In this document: positions 26,843 through 36,077 of the stretch, piece by piece
Numbering within the stretch: the stretch's first letter is position 1
How the letters are laid out: the number at the start of each line of letters is the position of its first letter
Source: Roseicyclus sp.
GTDB taxonomy: Bacteria; Pseudomonadota; Alphaproteobacteria; Rhodobacterales; Rhodobacteraceae
Assembly (NCBI GenBank): GCA_018401055.1
Contig: JAGYLB010000112.1
Location: forward strand, 102,989 to 166,988
Reading direction: 5' to 3'
DNA length: 64,000 bases
Position numbers and translations under genes: made by a program
The notes under the pieces: generated by a model
The model's input: only the letters and a program-made list of their open reading frames with translations
Database searches by the model: none
What the model was told of the DNA's origin: nothing

Positions 26843-28705
26843 TCACACCCCCTGACGCTGCTTGGCGCGGGTGGCTTCGATCTCGGCGTGTTTCTCGCGC
26901 ACCGATGCGCTGTCCGAGACCTGCGCGGTGCCGACCTCCCACCATGTGTGGCCTTGCGTGGTCCAGCCCTCGTAGGGGTCGACCTGCATGACGATCACGG
27001 TGGTCTTGGTCGCGGCCTTGGCCGCCTTGAACGCCTCGGCCAATTCGGCCGGGTTGGCGACCGTCATAGCCTCGGCGCCCATCGACCGGGCATGGGCCTC
27101 GAAATCCACCGCGAAGGGCTCGGAGACGGTGGGGCAATCTTTTATAAGATTGTTGAAGCTTTCCTGCCCGGTGTTGTTCTGCAGCTTGTTGATGACCGCG
27201 AAACCGCCATTGTCGAGCACCAGAACGATCATCTTTTTTTCTGTGAGAACAGAGGAATAGATGTCGGAGTTCATCAAGAGGTATGACCCATCGCCGACAA
27301 AGACGATGGTATCGCGCTCCGGTTCCGATTCCATCTGAGCGATGCGCGCGCCCCAACCGCCCGCGATCTCGTAGCCCATGCAGGAGAACCCGAATTCGAC
27401 GTCGACTGTCCCAATATCAAGCGTGCGCCAATTGGTCGTCACCTCGGCCGGCAATCCGCCTGCCGCCGTCACGATCCGGTCGCGCGTGTCGCAAAGGTCG
27501 TTCACTACGCCCACGGCCTGCGCGTAGGAATTGGGCCGGTTGCCGGGTTTGACGTTCTCGGCGACATAGGCATCCCATTTGCGCCGTTCGGCCTGTGCTT
27601 TGGCGGTCCAACCGGCAGGGGCTGTGTAGCCCTGCAGAGCGGAGCCCAAGGCCCCCAGCGCCAGTTTCGCGTCACCCACCACGGGCAGCGACAAATGTTT
27701 GATTGCATCATGGCGGCCTACGTTGACGCCGATCAGGCGGGCATCCTTGGCGAAGGCCGTCCATGAGCCGGTGGTGAAATCCTGCAACCGCGTGCCGACC
27801 GCGACGATCACATCGGCCTGTTCGGCGATGGCATTGGCGCTGTCCGATCCGGTCACGCCGATGGGCCCGATGTTGAGCGGATGGCTGGCGAGCATATTGG
27901 CGCGGCCCGCGATGGTCTCGACCACGGGGATGCCGTGCGCCTCGGCAAACGCGGTCAGCTCTGCCACAGCAGCAGAGTATTGCACCCCGCCGCCCGCGAT
28001 GATCATCGGTCGCTTGGCGCCGCGCAGGGCTGCGGCGGCATCCGCGATCTCGGCGGCATCTGGGGCTTGCCTCCGGATGCGGTGCACGCGGCGGGCAAAG
28101 AATTCTTCGGGGTAGTCATACGCCCAGCCCTGCACATCTTGCGGGAGCGCCAGAAAGGCCGGGCCGCAATCGGCGGGGTCAAGCAGGTTGGCGAGTGCGG
28201 CGGGCAGGGTCTGGATCACCTGCGCGGGATGGGTGATGCGGTCCCAGTAGCGGGTGACGGCCTTGAAGGCGTCGTTCAGCCCCAGCGCGGGGTTGCCGAA
28301 ATGCTCCAGCTGTTGCAGCACCGGGTCGGGCAGGCGGGTCAGGAAGGTGTCGCCGCACAGCATCAGCATCGGCAGGCGGTTGGCATGCGCCAGCGCGGCC
28401 GCCGTCAGCAGGTTGGCGGTGCCGGGCCCCGCGCTTGCGGTGCAGAACATGAATCGCCGGCGCAGGTGATACTTGGCATAGGCGGCGGCGGCAAAGCCCA
28501 TGCTTTGCTCGTTCTGCCCGCGATACAGCGGCATCTCTTCTTGCACCGGGTAGAGCGCCTCACCCAGACACGGTACGTTGCCATGGCCGAAGATACCAAA
28601 GCCGCCGCCGCAGATGCGTGTCTCGACTCCGCCCAGCTCGATGAACTGGTTCATGAGATAGCGCACGATGGCTTGCGCCACGGTCAGGCGGATGGTGGTG
28701 GTCAT
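26843..28705 (-). CDS. iolD: 3D-(3,5/4)-trihydroxycyclohexane-1,2-dione hydrolase
   Basis: Thiamine-diphosphate enzyme of 620 aa that opens the cyclic diketone from inosose dehydration to 5-deoxyglucuronate. It has the acetolactate-synthase-like three-domain fold: an N-terminal PP domain (GGGFGIFGHGNVPCLGEAL), a middle NAD-like domain (GGGVQYSAAVAELTAFAE) and a C-terminal TPP domain with FVGDGSYLLMNSDIYSS (GDG...N motif). First gene of the minus-strand iol operon; the LacI-type palindrome is 63 nt upstream of its start. Confidence 0.95.
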   Translation of the reverse strand: MTTTIRLTVAQAIVRYLMNQFIELGGVETRICGGGFGIFGHGNVPCLGEALYPVQEEMPLYRGQNEQSMGFAAAAYAKYHLRRRFMFCTASAGPGTANLLTAAALAHANRLPMLMLCGDTFLTRLPDPVLQQLEHFGNPALGLNDAFKAVTRYWDRITHPAQVIQTLPAALANLLDPADCGPAFLALPQDVQGWAYDYPEEFFARRVHRIRRQAPDAAEIADAAAALRGAKRPMIIAGGGVQYSAAVAELTAFAEAHGIPVVETIAGRANMLASHPLNIGPIGVTGSDSANAIAEQADVIVAVGTRLQDFTTGSWTAFAKDARLIGVNVGRHDAIKHLSLPVVGDAKLALGALGSALQGYTAPAGWTAKAQAERRKWDAYVAENVKPGNRPNSYAQAVGVVNDLCDTRDRIVTAAGGLPAEVTTNWRTLDIGTVDVEFGFSCMGYEIAGGWGARIAQMESEPERDTIVFVGDGSYLLMNSDIYSSVLTEKKMIVLVLDNGGFAVINKLQNNTGQESFNNLIKDCPTVSEPFAVDFEAHARSMGAEAMTVANPAELAEAFKAAKAATKTTVIVMQVDPYEGWTTQGHTWWEVGTAQVSDSASVREKHAEIEATRAKQRQGV

Positions 28706-28767
28706 GCGGGTCCCCCGTGTCGCGGCGGCTTGATCATTGCAAGCCCTTGCGACTCAGGATACGAATT

Positions 28768-28783
28768 TTGCAACCGGTTGCAA
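28768..28783. promoter_or_regulatory. LacI-family operator in the iolD / dehydrogenase divergent promoter
   Basis: TTGCAACCGGTTGCAA is a perfect 16-bp palindrome with the central CG typical of LacI/GalR sites. It lies in the 103-bp gap between iolD and the plus-strand dehydrogenase gene (28809) and is identical to the site at 33051-33066 beside the lacI gene. Confidence 0.8.
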
Positions 28784-28808
28784 CCGGGTCTTGCGGGGAG
28801 GGTGGATC

Positions 28809-29921
28809 ATGGCAGAAATCGGCATCGGCCTGATCGGTGGCGGCTATATGGGCAAAGCCCATGCCGTGGCCTACAGCGCCGTCGGCGCCGTCTTCGACAC
28901 GCCCCTGCGCCCTCGGCTGGAAATGATCGCGGCGGGCAGCGCCGCATCGTCCGAGCGGTACCGGGCCGCTTATGGTTTCGCACGGGCGGGGCGCGACTGG
29001 CAAGATGTGGTGGCCGATGACCGCGTGGGCGCGGTGGTGATCGCCTCGCCCCAGACCACACACCGGGCGATTGCCGAGGCAGCGTTTCAGGCCGGAAAAC
29101 CGGTCTTTTGCGAGAAACCGCTGGGTGCCTCGCTGTCGGACGCACAGGCGATGGTGGCCGCCGCCGAAGCTTCCGGCCTTCCCAACATGATCGGCTTCAA
29201 CTACGTCCGCACGCCCGCAACCCAGTTCGTGCGACACCTGCTGGACGAGGGCGCCATCGGCGATGTCACATGGTTCCGCGGCGAGCATACTGAGGATTTT
29301 CTGGCCGATCCCGCCATACCCGCCAATTGGCGCTGCTTTGGCCGGGCGGCGGGCTGCATGGGCGACCTCTCGCCCCATATGGTCAATTGCGCGCTGGCGC
29401 TGATGGGGCCGATTGCGGAGCTTTCGGCCCGTGTCGAGACGGTCCATGCCACCGCGCCGGGCACGGCCAGTCCCTGTCGACAATGACGACCAGGGCCAGA
29501 TGATGGTGCGCTTTGCCTCCGGCACCATGGGGCACCTGTTTTTCAGCCGCGTCGCCACGGGGCGAAAGATGGGCTATGCCTATGAAATACAAGGCACAAA
29601 GGGCGCTATCCGCTTCGATCAGGAGGATCAGAATGCAGTCTGGCTCTACCGCGCCGAAGGGCATGAGGCCAGGCGCGCGGCTTTACCAAGATCCTGACCG
29701 GCCCGGCCCATCCCGATTACCTGCCGTTTTGTCAGGGGCCCGGGCACGGCACCGGATATCAGGACCAGATCATCATCGAGGCGCGCGATTTCTTGCACGC
29801 GATCCATACCGGCGCGCCCGTCTGGCCGACCTTTCGCGAAGGTCTTGCTGTCGCGCGCGTCATCGACACCGCTTTTGCCTCGGCAAGTGACGGCCGTTGG
29901 CATCTTGTTCCCCAAATCTGA
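28809..29921 (+). CDS. Gfo/Idh/MocA-family oxidoreductase, inositol-related (two indels)
   Basis: NAD(P)-dependent dehydrogenase of about 370 aa. MAEIGIGLIGGGYMGKAHAVAY gives the Rossmann site, CEKPLG the catalytic lysine region, and GDLSPHMVNCALAL the active-site histidine. The frame breaks near 29470 and 29685, but the product continues with MVRFASGTMGHLFFSR and ends at TGA 29919-29921 (RWHLVPQI), with IolX/IolW-like C-terminal sequence. It shares the LacI palindrome with iolD and precedes iolE by 15 nt. Substrate could be scyllo- or another inositol isomer; not provable here. Confidence 0.82.
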
Positions 29922-29936
29922 AAGGGCAATCTTTCC

Positions 29937-30827
29937 ATGACCATCCGTATCGGCAATGCGCCCTGTTCCTGGGGTGTGGAATTCGCCAGCGACCCGCGCA
30001 ATCCGCCGTGGCGGTCGGTGCTGAAAGACTGCGCAGACGCAGGCTATACCGGCATCGAGCTTGGCCCCGTAGGCTTCATGCCCGAGGACCCCGCTGTGCT
30101 GGCCGAGGCGCTGGACGAGCACAAGCTGGAGCTGATCGGTGGTGTGGTTTTCCGGGCGTTTCACGATCCGGATCAATGGGATGACGTGCTGGACGGTGCC
30201 GTGCGCACCTGCAAGGCGCTGGTGGCACATGGCGCGCAGCACCTTGTGTTGATCGACAGCATCTCGCCCCGGCGCGCGCCGACAGCAGGCCGCGCGGCGG
30301 ATGCCGAACAGATGGACACCACTGAATGGACGGCCTTCCGCGACCGGATCGCCCATGTCGCCCGCATGGGGGCGGAGGAATACGGGCTGACCGTCGGCAT
30401 TCATGCCCATGCGGCGGGCTTCATCGACTTCGAGCCGGAACTGGAACGCCTGCTCGACGAAGTGTCTGACGATATCCTCAAGATCTGCTTCGACACCGGC
30501 CACCATTCGTATGCCGGCTTTGACCCCGTGGCCTTCATGCGCAAGCACATTGGACGCATTTCATACATGCATTTCAAAGATATAGACCCCATTGTTAAGG
30601 CAAACGCGATTGCGAAAAGCACAGGTTTCTATGATGCATGCGGGCAAGGCATCTTCTGCAACCTCGGCCAGGGCGATGTGGATTTTCCCGCCGTCCGACA
30701 GATCCTGCTGAAAGCAGGCTTCGAGGGCTGGTGCACGGTCGAACAGGATTGCGACCCGACGCTGGATGTCTCGCCGATCGATGACGCACGGGCCAATCGA
30801 GAGTATCTGCAAAGTATTGGATTTTGA
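29937..30827 (+). CDS. iolE: Inosose dehydratase (IolE-type TIM barrel)
   Basis: A 296-aa AP-endonuclease-2 fold protein. IolE dehydrates scyllo-inosose to the trihydroxycyclohexanedione used by IolD. Visible are IRIGNAPCSWGVEF (IolE-specific start), GYTGIELGPVGFMP, the metal-site strands VGIHAHAAGFID, KICFDTGHHSYAG and ISYMHFKDIDP, and TVEQDCDPT. It lies between two dehydrogenase genes. Together with iolDCBJG it gives all steps except the terminal semialdehyde dehydrogenase, which is not in the window. Confidence 0.93.
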   Translation: MTIRIGNAPCSWGVEFASDPRNPPWRSVLKDCADAGYTGIELGPVGFMPEDPAVLAEALDEHKLELIGGVVFRAFHDPDQWDDVLDGAVRTCKALVAHGAQHLVLIDSISPRRAPTAGRAADAEQMDTTEWTAFRDRIAHVARMGAEEYGLTVGIHAHAAGFIDFEPELERLLDEVSDDILKICFDTGHHSYAGFDPVAFMRKHIGRISYMHFKDIDPIVKANAIAKSTGFYDACGQGIFCNLGQGDVDFPAVRQILLKAGFEGWCTVEQDCDPTLDVSPIDDARANREYLQSIGF

Positions 30828-30839
30828 AGGGGTTGCAAG

Positions 30840-31970
30840 ATGAAGCTCACATGGGGCATGATCGGCGGCGGTGAGGGGTCTCAGATCGGGCCGGCGCATC
30901 GCCTTGGCGCTTTGGCCGACGGAAATTTTTCCCTTGTAGCCGGGGCCTTGGATGTCGACGCTGACAAAGGTCGCGCCTATGCGCAGCGCCTGGGTATCGC
31001 GCCGGACCGCGCCTATGGCGATTGGCGCGAGATGCTGGCGGGCGAGACCGCGCGCCCGGACCGTCTTGATCTGGTGACGGTGGCCACGCCCAATTCGACC
31101 CATTTCGAGATCACCAAGGCGTTCCTCGCGGCAGGCTTTCATGTGCTGTGCGAAAAGCCCATGACCATGACCGTCGAAGAGGGCGAAGAGATCGTGCGGG
31201 TGGCCCGTGCAAGCGGCCGCATCTGCGCCGTCAATTACTGCTATTCCGCCTATCCGATGGTGCGCGAAATGCGGGCCATGGTGGCCACGGGGCAGATCGG
31301 CAAGGTCCGGCTGGTGGTCACGAACTTCAGCCACGGCCACCACGGCAACGCGGCCGATGCCGACAACCCGCGCGTGCGCTGGCGCTATGACCCAGCGCTG
31401 GCGGGCGTGTCGGGGCAGTTTGCCGACTGCGGCATCCACGCCCTTCATATGGCAAGTTTTGTCGTGGGCGATCAGGTGGATAGAGTTTCGGCCGATTTCG
31501 CCTCCACCATTCCCAGCCGCGTTCTGGAAGATGACGCGATGGTCAATTTCCGCATGTCGGGCGGCACGGTCGGGCGGCTCTGGACATCCTCGGTCGCGAT
31601 TGGGCGCCAGCATGGGTTCGACATCCAGATCTTTGGCGAGACGGGGGGGATGCGGTGGGCGTCCGAGCAGCCCAATCAGGTCTATTACACGCCCGTCGGC
31701 GGGCGCACGCAGATCATGGAAAAGGGCGAAGCGGGCCTGAGCGATGAGGCCGCGCGCCTGTCCCGCGTGGCCATCGCGCATCCCGAGGGGTTCCCGCTGG
31801 CTGTTGCCAATATCTACGTCGATCTGGCCGCCGCGATCCGGGGTGAGGTACGCGACGGTCTGCCCCTGGCCGAAGACGGGCTCAGGTCCATGGCCGCCGT
31901 CCATGCTGCGGTGGCATCCGCCAAGGCTGATGGCGCTTGGGTCGATGCGCGCCCGTCGATGTTTCGCTGA
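30840..31970 (+). CDS. Gfo/Idh/MocA-family oxidoreductase, third inositol-cluster dehydrogenase
   Basis: A 376-aa dehydrogenase, intact. MIGGGEGSQIGPAHRLGALAD is the nucleotide-binding start with a longer glycine loop than iolG, VLCEKPMTMT has the catalytic lysine, and GQFADCGIHALHMASFV the active-site His. It resembles IolW/IolX-like or scyllo-inositol/1,5-anhydro-type enzymes more than iolG. Last gene of the plus-strand iol block, 12 nt after iolE and 4 nt from the convergent lacI stop. Confidence 0.85.
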   Translation: MKLTWGMIGGGEGSQIGPAHRLGALADGNFSLVAGALDVDADKGRAYAQRLGIAPDRAYGDWREMLAGETARPDRLDLVTVATPNSTHFEITKAFLAAGFHVLCEKPMTMTVEEGEEIVRVARASGRICAVNYCYSAYPMVREMRAMVATGQIGKVRLVVTNFSHGHHGNAADADNPRVRWRYDPALAGVSGQFADCGIHALHMASFVVGDQVDRVSADFASTIPSRVLEDDAMVNFRMSGGTVGRLWTSSVAIGRQHGFDIQIFGETGGMRWASEQPNQVYYTPVGGRTQIMEKGEAGLSDEAARLSRVAIAHPEGFPLAVANIYVDLAAAIRGEVRDGLPLAEDGLRSMAAVHAAVASAKADGAWVDARPSMFR

Positions 31971-31974
31971 AGGC

Positions 31975-32979
31975 TCAGGGAACGGGGCGCAGCGTGCCCC
32001 GTTCGATCACGCGGCACGGGAACAGCCGCGTTTCGGGGTGGCGGTCTGGGTCCTCGATGGTCGCCACGACCAGATCGATAGAGGCGCCGATGATCTCGGG
32101 GATTGGCTGGCGGATCGTGGTCAGGTCGATATTTTGCCAAGCCGCCATCTTCATGTCGTTCAGACCGATGATCCCGATATCCTCGGGGCAGCGCAGGCCC
32201 GCCTCCTTGATCGCCGACAGCGCGCCGATGGACAGCACGTCATCGCCGCAGAAATAGGCCTCGGCCGGGTCGGACATCAGGCATTTGGTCATCTCCACCC
32301 GGCCCGCGTCAAAGGAATAGGCGCTGGCATAGCTGACGCTCACCGAAATCTTGGGGTGCTCAGTCAAGCGGCCCAGAAAGCCCCGCGCGCGGTCTTGGGT
32401 CGAGGTGGCGGCTTCCGGTCCGCCCAGAAAGGCCACGTGCCGGTAGCCGCGTGCGATCAGCGCATCGGCGGCCATGCGTCCGCAGGCAATGTTGTCGATG
32501 CCCACCACATGCACATGCGGGCTGGTGGTGTAGCGGCCGAAGGAATGAACGACCGGCAGGCCCGCATCGCGGAAGGCTTGTGCGAAACTCGGCGGCAGGG
32601 TGGAGGAGGCCACGATCACCCCGTCGACCGAGTATTGCCGCAGCATGCGCAGCGAATTTGCGGGATCGGTCTCGTGGCTCAGGTTGACCAGCAGCGGGCG
32701 CAATCCGCGGTCTTGCAACCCACGGGTGAACAGATCGAAGACCTCCAGAAACAGCGGGTTGTGAAAGTTGTTCGAGACCAGCCCGATCAGTTTCGTCCGC
32801 CCCGTGGTCAGCGAAGAGGCCAGCGCATTGGGGCTATAGCCCAGATCGCGCGCGGCTTTTTCCACCTTGGCGCGCGTCTTGGCCGAGACCGACGCGCCTT
32901 CGGTAAAGGTGCGCGAGACCGCCGAGCGGGACACGCCCGCGCGCTCTGCCACATCCTTTAGGGTCACCGCCATAAGCAC
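31975..32979 (-). CDS. LacI-family transcriptional regulator of the inositol region
   Basis: N-terminal HTH (VTLKDVAERAGVSRSAVSRTF, hinge helix SPNALASSLTTGRT) and a periplasmic-binding-protein-like effector domain ending at about residue 330. The MLM start leaves a choice of ATG 32979 or 32973; the second (MAVTLKD) matches the family start better. It sits between the iol genes and the ABC importer, with perfect palindromes at 28768 and 33049 that are its likely targets. Effector may be an inositol catabolic intermediate. Confidence 0.9.
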   Translation of the reverse strand: MLMAVTLKDVAERAGVSRSAVSRTFTEGASVSAKTRAKVEKAARDLGYSPNALASSLTTGRTKLIGLVSNNFHNPLFLEVFDLFTRGLQDRGLRPLLVNLSHETDPANSLRMLRQYSVDGVIVASSTLPPSFAQAFRDAGLPVVHSFGRYTTSPHVHVVGIDNIACGRMAADALIARGYRHVAFLGGPEAATSTQDRARGFLGRLTEHPKISVSVSYASAYSFDAGRVEMTKCLMSDPAEAYFCGDDVLSIGALSAIKEAGLRCPEDIGIIGLNDMKMAAWQNIDLTTIRQPIPEIIGASIDLVVATIEDPDRHPETRLFPCRVIERGTLRPVP

Positions 32980-33007
32980 CGTCCGAAAGTCTTTCCCATC
33001 TGTTTAT

Positions 33008-33022
33008 ACACGCGTCGCGTGT
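33008..33022. promoter_or_regulatory. Second palindrome upstream of lacI
   Basis: ACACGCGTCGCGTGT has perfect 7-bp arms around one base and lies 29 nt before the lacI start, 26 nt from the LacI-type operator. Its sequence differs from that operator, so it may bind another protein or be a promoter-proximal element of lacI. Confidence 0.35.
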
Positions 33023-33048
33023 GGGCAAGTCTCCGTGATCAAGGCCAC

Positions 33049-33068
33049 TTTTGCAACCGGTTGCAAAA
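33049..33068. promoter_or_regulatory. LacI-family operator before the sugar ABC operon
   Basis: TTTTGCAACCGGTTGCAAAA is a perfect 20-bp palindrome whose 16-bp core equals the site at 28768-28783. It lies between lacI and the binding-protein gene (33151), so it can serve both autoregulation and control of the importer. Confidence 0.82.
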
Positions 33069-33150
33069 CGGCTGATTCGCGTCTAGGGTGACGCAAGGGC
33101 GAGACGGGAGAGGACCCGGCGAGACCCCGAAAACCGTTTGGGAGGACATC

Positions 33151-34093
33151 ATGAATTCATTCTACAAGATGATGGCGGCCACCGCCGTTGCCACGGTCGG
33201 TCTGATGGGCGCGGCACAGGCCGAGGGCGAACGCTATGTTCTGGTCAGCCATGCGCCCGACAGCGACAGCTGGTGGAACACGATCAAGAACGGGCTTGCG
33301 CTGGCGGGCGAGCAGATGGGCGTGACGGTCGAATACCGCAACCCGCCCACCGGCGATCTGGCCGACATGGCGCGGATCATCGAACAGGCGGCGGCAAGCG
33401 GGCCCGATGGCATCATCACCACGCTGGCCGATCCCGATGTGCTGTCCGGCCCGATCCGGGCGGCTGTCGATGCGGGCATCGAGGTCATCATCATCAACTC
33501 GGGCACGCCCGATCAGGCGCCGCGAACTGGGCGCGCTGATGTACGTGGGACAGCCCGAATATGACGCGGGCTTTGCCGCGGGTGTGCGTGCAGCAGGCGA
33601 GGGCGTGGGGTCGTTCCTGTGCGTGAACCACTACATCTCCAGCCCGTCCTCGACCGAGCGCTGCCAGGGCTTTGCCGACGGTCTGGGGGTCGATCTGGGC
33701 AACCAGATGATCGACAGCGGCCAAGACCCGTCGGAAATCCAGAACCGGGTGATGGCCTATCTGAACGCCAACCCCGACACCGATGCGGTGCTGACACTGG
33801 GGCCGACATCTGCCGATCCGACGATCCTTGCGCTCAACCAGATGGGTCTGGCGGGCGACATCTATTTCGGCACCTTCGATCTGGGCGGCGACATCGTACA
33901 GGCCATCCGCGACGGCGTGATCGAATGGGGCATCGACCAGCAGCCCTTCTTGCAGGCCTACCTGCCGGTCGTGGTGTTGACCAACTACCATCGCTTCGGT
34001 GTGCTGCCCGGCAACAACATCAACTCTGGCCCCGGTTTCGTGACCGCGGATGGGTTGGAACTGGTGGGCCAGCTGGCGGGCGAATACCGCTGA
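33151..34093 (+). CDS. Sugar/inositol ABC transporter substrate-binding protein (frameshifted near 33521)
   Basis: Periplasmic receptor of the pentose/inositol class (PBP type I), about 313 aa. Start ATG 33151 has GGAGG 7 nt upstream and opens a signal peptide (residues 1 to about 22, GAAQA). The body shows VLVSHAPDSDSWWNTIKNGL, DGIITTLADP and, after one surplus C near 33521, LGALMYVGQPEYDAG and NANPDTDAVLTLGP. The LacI palindrome upstream and the iol genes nearby point to an inositol or methyl-inositol ligand, which is an inference. Confidence 0.87.
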
Positions 34094-34105
34094 TCGCCTG
34101 AAACG

Positions 34106-34138
34106 GGGCGGGTGCCTGTCCTGGCGCCCGCCCTTTTT
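34106..34138 (+). terminator. Intrinsic terminator/attenuator between binding-protein and permease genes
   Basis: GGGCGGGTGCC, loop TGTCCT, GGCGCCCGCCC and then TTTTT. The 11-bp stem (one wobble pair) followed by five T residues is a textbook rho-independent terminator. Lying inside the operon, it probably causes partial termination, giving more binding protein than permease. Confidence 0.8.
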
Positions 34139-34167
34139 GTCACCTTGAGTTGGGGGAGGGGTGCGAG

Positions 34168-35283
34168 ATGTCGGACACGAACGCAAGTCTGGACGAACGG
34201 ATCAAGGAAACCTCGGGTCTGCGCAAGGCGTTGATCCGGCCGGAACTGGGCGCGATCGTCGGGACCATCGCCGTCTTTGCCTTCTTCATCGTCTTCGCGG
34301 GCGACAGCGGCATGTTCAATGCCCAAGGCATCCTGAACTGGTCCACCGTCTCGGCGCAGTTCGTGATCATCGCGGTGGGCGCCTGCATGTTGATGATCGC
34401 GGGCGAGTTCGACCTGAGCGTGGGGTCGATGATCGGCTTTGCGGGCATGTCCATCGCCATCATCGCGGTCACGCTGGGCTGGCCGGTCTGGGTGGCGATC
34501 TTGCTGACCTTTGCGCTGTGCATCGCCATCGGGGCGGTGAACGGCATCATCGTCGTGCGCACGGGCCTGCCCAGTTTCATCGTGACGCTGGCCTTCCTGT
34601 TCATCCTGCGCGGCTTCACCATCTTTTTCCCGCAACTGATCGAGCGGCGCACAATCATTGGCGGCGTGTCCGAGGCGGCGGTGGGCGATTGGCTCGCCCC
34701 CGTCTTTGGCGGCAAGATCCTGCCGGGGCTGTTCGTCTGGCTCGCCGATCTGGGGCTGGTGGGCGTGTTCGAGCGTGGCAATCGCGCGGGGGAGCCCGTG
34801 ATCGACGGCATCCCGATGCTGATCATCTGGGCGCTGGGGCTGATGGTTGTAGCCCATGTGGTGCTGACGCGTACGCGCTTCGGCAACTGGGTCTTCGCCT
34901 CGGGCGGTGATGCGCAAGCTGCGCGCTATGTCGGCGTGCCGGTCGACCGGGTGAAGATCCTGATGTTCATGTTCACGGCGTTTTGCGCCTGTGTCTTTGC
35001 CACCTGTCAGGTGATGGAATTCGGATCGGCGGGGGCGGATCGGGGTCTTCTCAAGGAATTCGAGGCGATCATCGCGGTGGTGATCGGCGGCGCGCTTCTG
35101 ACGGGCGGTTATGGCTCGGTCATAGGCGCGGCTTTGGGCGCGCTGATCTTTGGCGTGGTGCAGCAGGGGCTGTTCTTTGCCGGGGTGGAGAGCAGCCTGT
35201 TTCGAGTGTTTCTCGGCGTAATCCTGCTCTTCGCCGTGATCCTCAACACCTACATCCGCCGCATCATCACGGGGGAACGCTGA
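34168..35283 (+). CDS. Sugar ABC transporter permease (RbsC-like)
   Basis: A 371-aa BPD_transp_2 permease with about ten hydrophobic helices. ATG 34168 is chosen because GGGGAGG precedes it at the right spacing; the upstream ATG at 34150 would start inside the ribosome site. Motifs include AGEFDLSVGSMIGFAGM, the ATPase-contact-like ALGLMVVAHVVLTRTRFGNW with GGDAQAARYVGV, and GGALLTGGYGSVIGA. Forms the inositol/sugar importer with the flanking genes; the stop overlaps the ATPase start. Confidence 0.9.
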   Translation: MSDTNASLDERIKETSGLRKALIRPELGAIVGTIAVFAFFIVFAGDSGMFNAQGILNWSTVSAQFVIIAVGACMLMIAGEFDLSVGSMIGFAGMSIAIIAVTLGWPVWVAILLTFALCIAIGAVNGIIVVRTGLPSFIVTLAFLFILRGFTIFFPQLIERRTIIGGVSEAAVGDWLAPVFGGKILPGLFVWLADLGLVGVFERGNRAGEPVIDGIPMLIIWALGLMVVAHVVLTRTRFGNWVFASGGDAQAARYVGVPVDRVKILMFMFTAFCACVFATCQVMEFGSAGADRGLLKEFEAIIAVVIGGALLTGGYGSVIGAALGALIFGVVQQGLFFAGVESSLFRVFLGVILLFAVILNTYIRRIITGER

Positions 35284-36074
35284 TGTCATCCTTTGATCAC
35301 AACCCCATCGTGGCGATGCAGGGCATCGAAAAGCATTTCGGCCCTGTCATCGCGCTGAACGGGGTCAGTTTCGATGTGCGGCCGGGCGAATGCCATTGCC
35401 TGTTGGGCGACAACGGCGCGGGGAAATCGACCTTCATTAAGACCATGTCGGGCGTGCACAAACCCACCCGCGGCGAGATCTTGTTCGAGGGCAAGCCGAT
35501 GTCCTTTTCCAGCCCGCGCGACGCGATGGAGGCGGGGATCGCCACGGTCTACCAAGACCTTGCGATGATCCCGCTGATGAGCGTGACGCGCAATTTCTGG
35601 ATGGGGCGCGAACCTGTGCGCCGGGTCGGTCCGTTCAACTTCATCGACTTCAAGCACGCCAACGAGACGACGATGGAGGAGATGCGCAAGATGGGCATCA
35701 ACCTTCGCTCGCCAGAACAGGCGGTGGGCACACTGTCGGGGGGCGAGCGGCAGACGGTGGCGATTGCGCGGGCAGTTCATTTCGGGGCCAAGGTGCTGAT
35801 CCTCGACGAGCCGACCAGCGCCCTTGGCGTGCGGCAGACGGCCAACGTGCTGTCCACCATCGACAAGGTGCGCAAGACCGGCATCGGGATCGTGTTCATC
35901 ACCCACAACGTGCGTCATGCGATGGCTGTGGGCGACCGCTTTACGGTGCTCAACCGCGGCAAGACGCTGGGCACGGCGCAGCGGGGCCAGATCACCCCCG
36001 GCGAGTTGCAGGACCTGATGGCGGGGGGGCAGGATATGGTCGAGCTGGAAGGCTCCTTGGGGGGGACGGTCTGA
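35283..36074 (+). CDS. Sugar ABC transporter ATP-binding protein, single-cassette type
   Basis: A 263-aa single ATPase domain, in contrast to the double-cassette RbsA/MglA. Walker A GDNGAGKST (about residue 43), signature TLSGGERQTVAIARAV, Walker B VLILDEPTSALG and switch histidine FITHNVRH are all present. The D-loop reads SALG in place of the common SALD, as in several sugar ATPases of this type. ATGA-like overlap with the permease gene; PhyH follows 3 nt after its stop. Confidence 0.9.
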   Translation: MSSFDHNPIVAMQGIEKHFGPVIALNGVSFDVRPGECHCLLGDNGAGKSTFIKTMSGVHKPTRGEILFEGKPMSFSSPRDAMEAGIATVYQDLAMIPLMSVTRNFWMGREPVRRVGPFNFIDFKHANETTMEEMRKMGINLRSPEQAVGTLSGGERQTVAIARAVHFGAKVLILDEPTSALGVRQTANVLSTIDKVRKTGIGIVFITHNVRHAMAVGDRFTVLNRGKTLGTAQRGQITPGELQDLMAGGQDMVELEGSLGGTV

Positions 36075-36077
36075 ACG

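Noticed and set aside
30828..30839. GGTTGCAAG before the third dehydrogenase as a LacI half-site
   Set aside because: Only one half of the palindrome is present and it overlaps the ribosome-binding region, so I do not call an operator.
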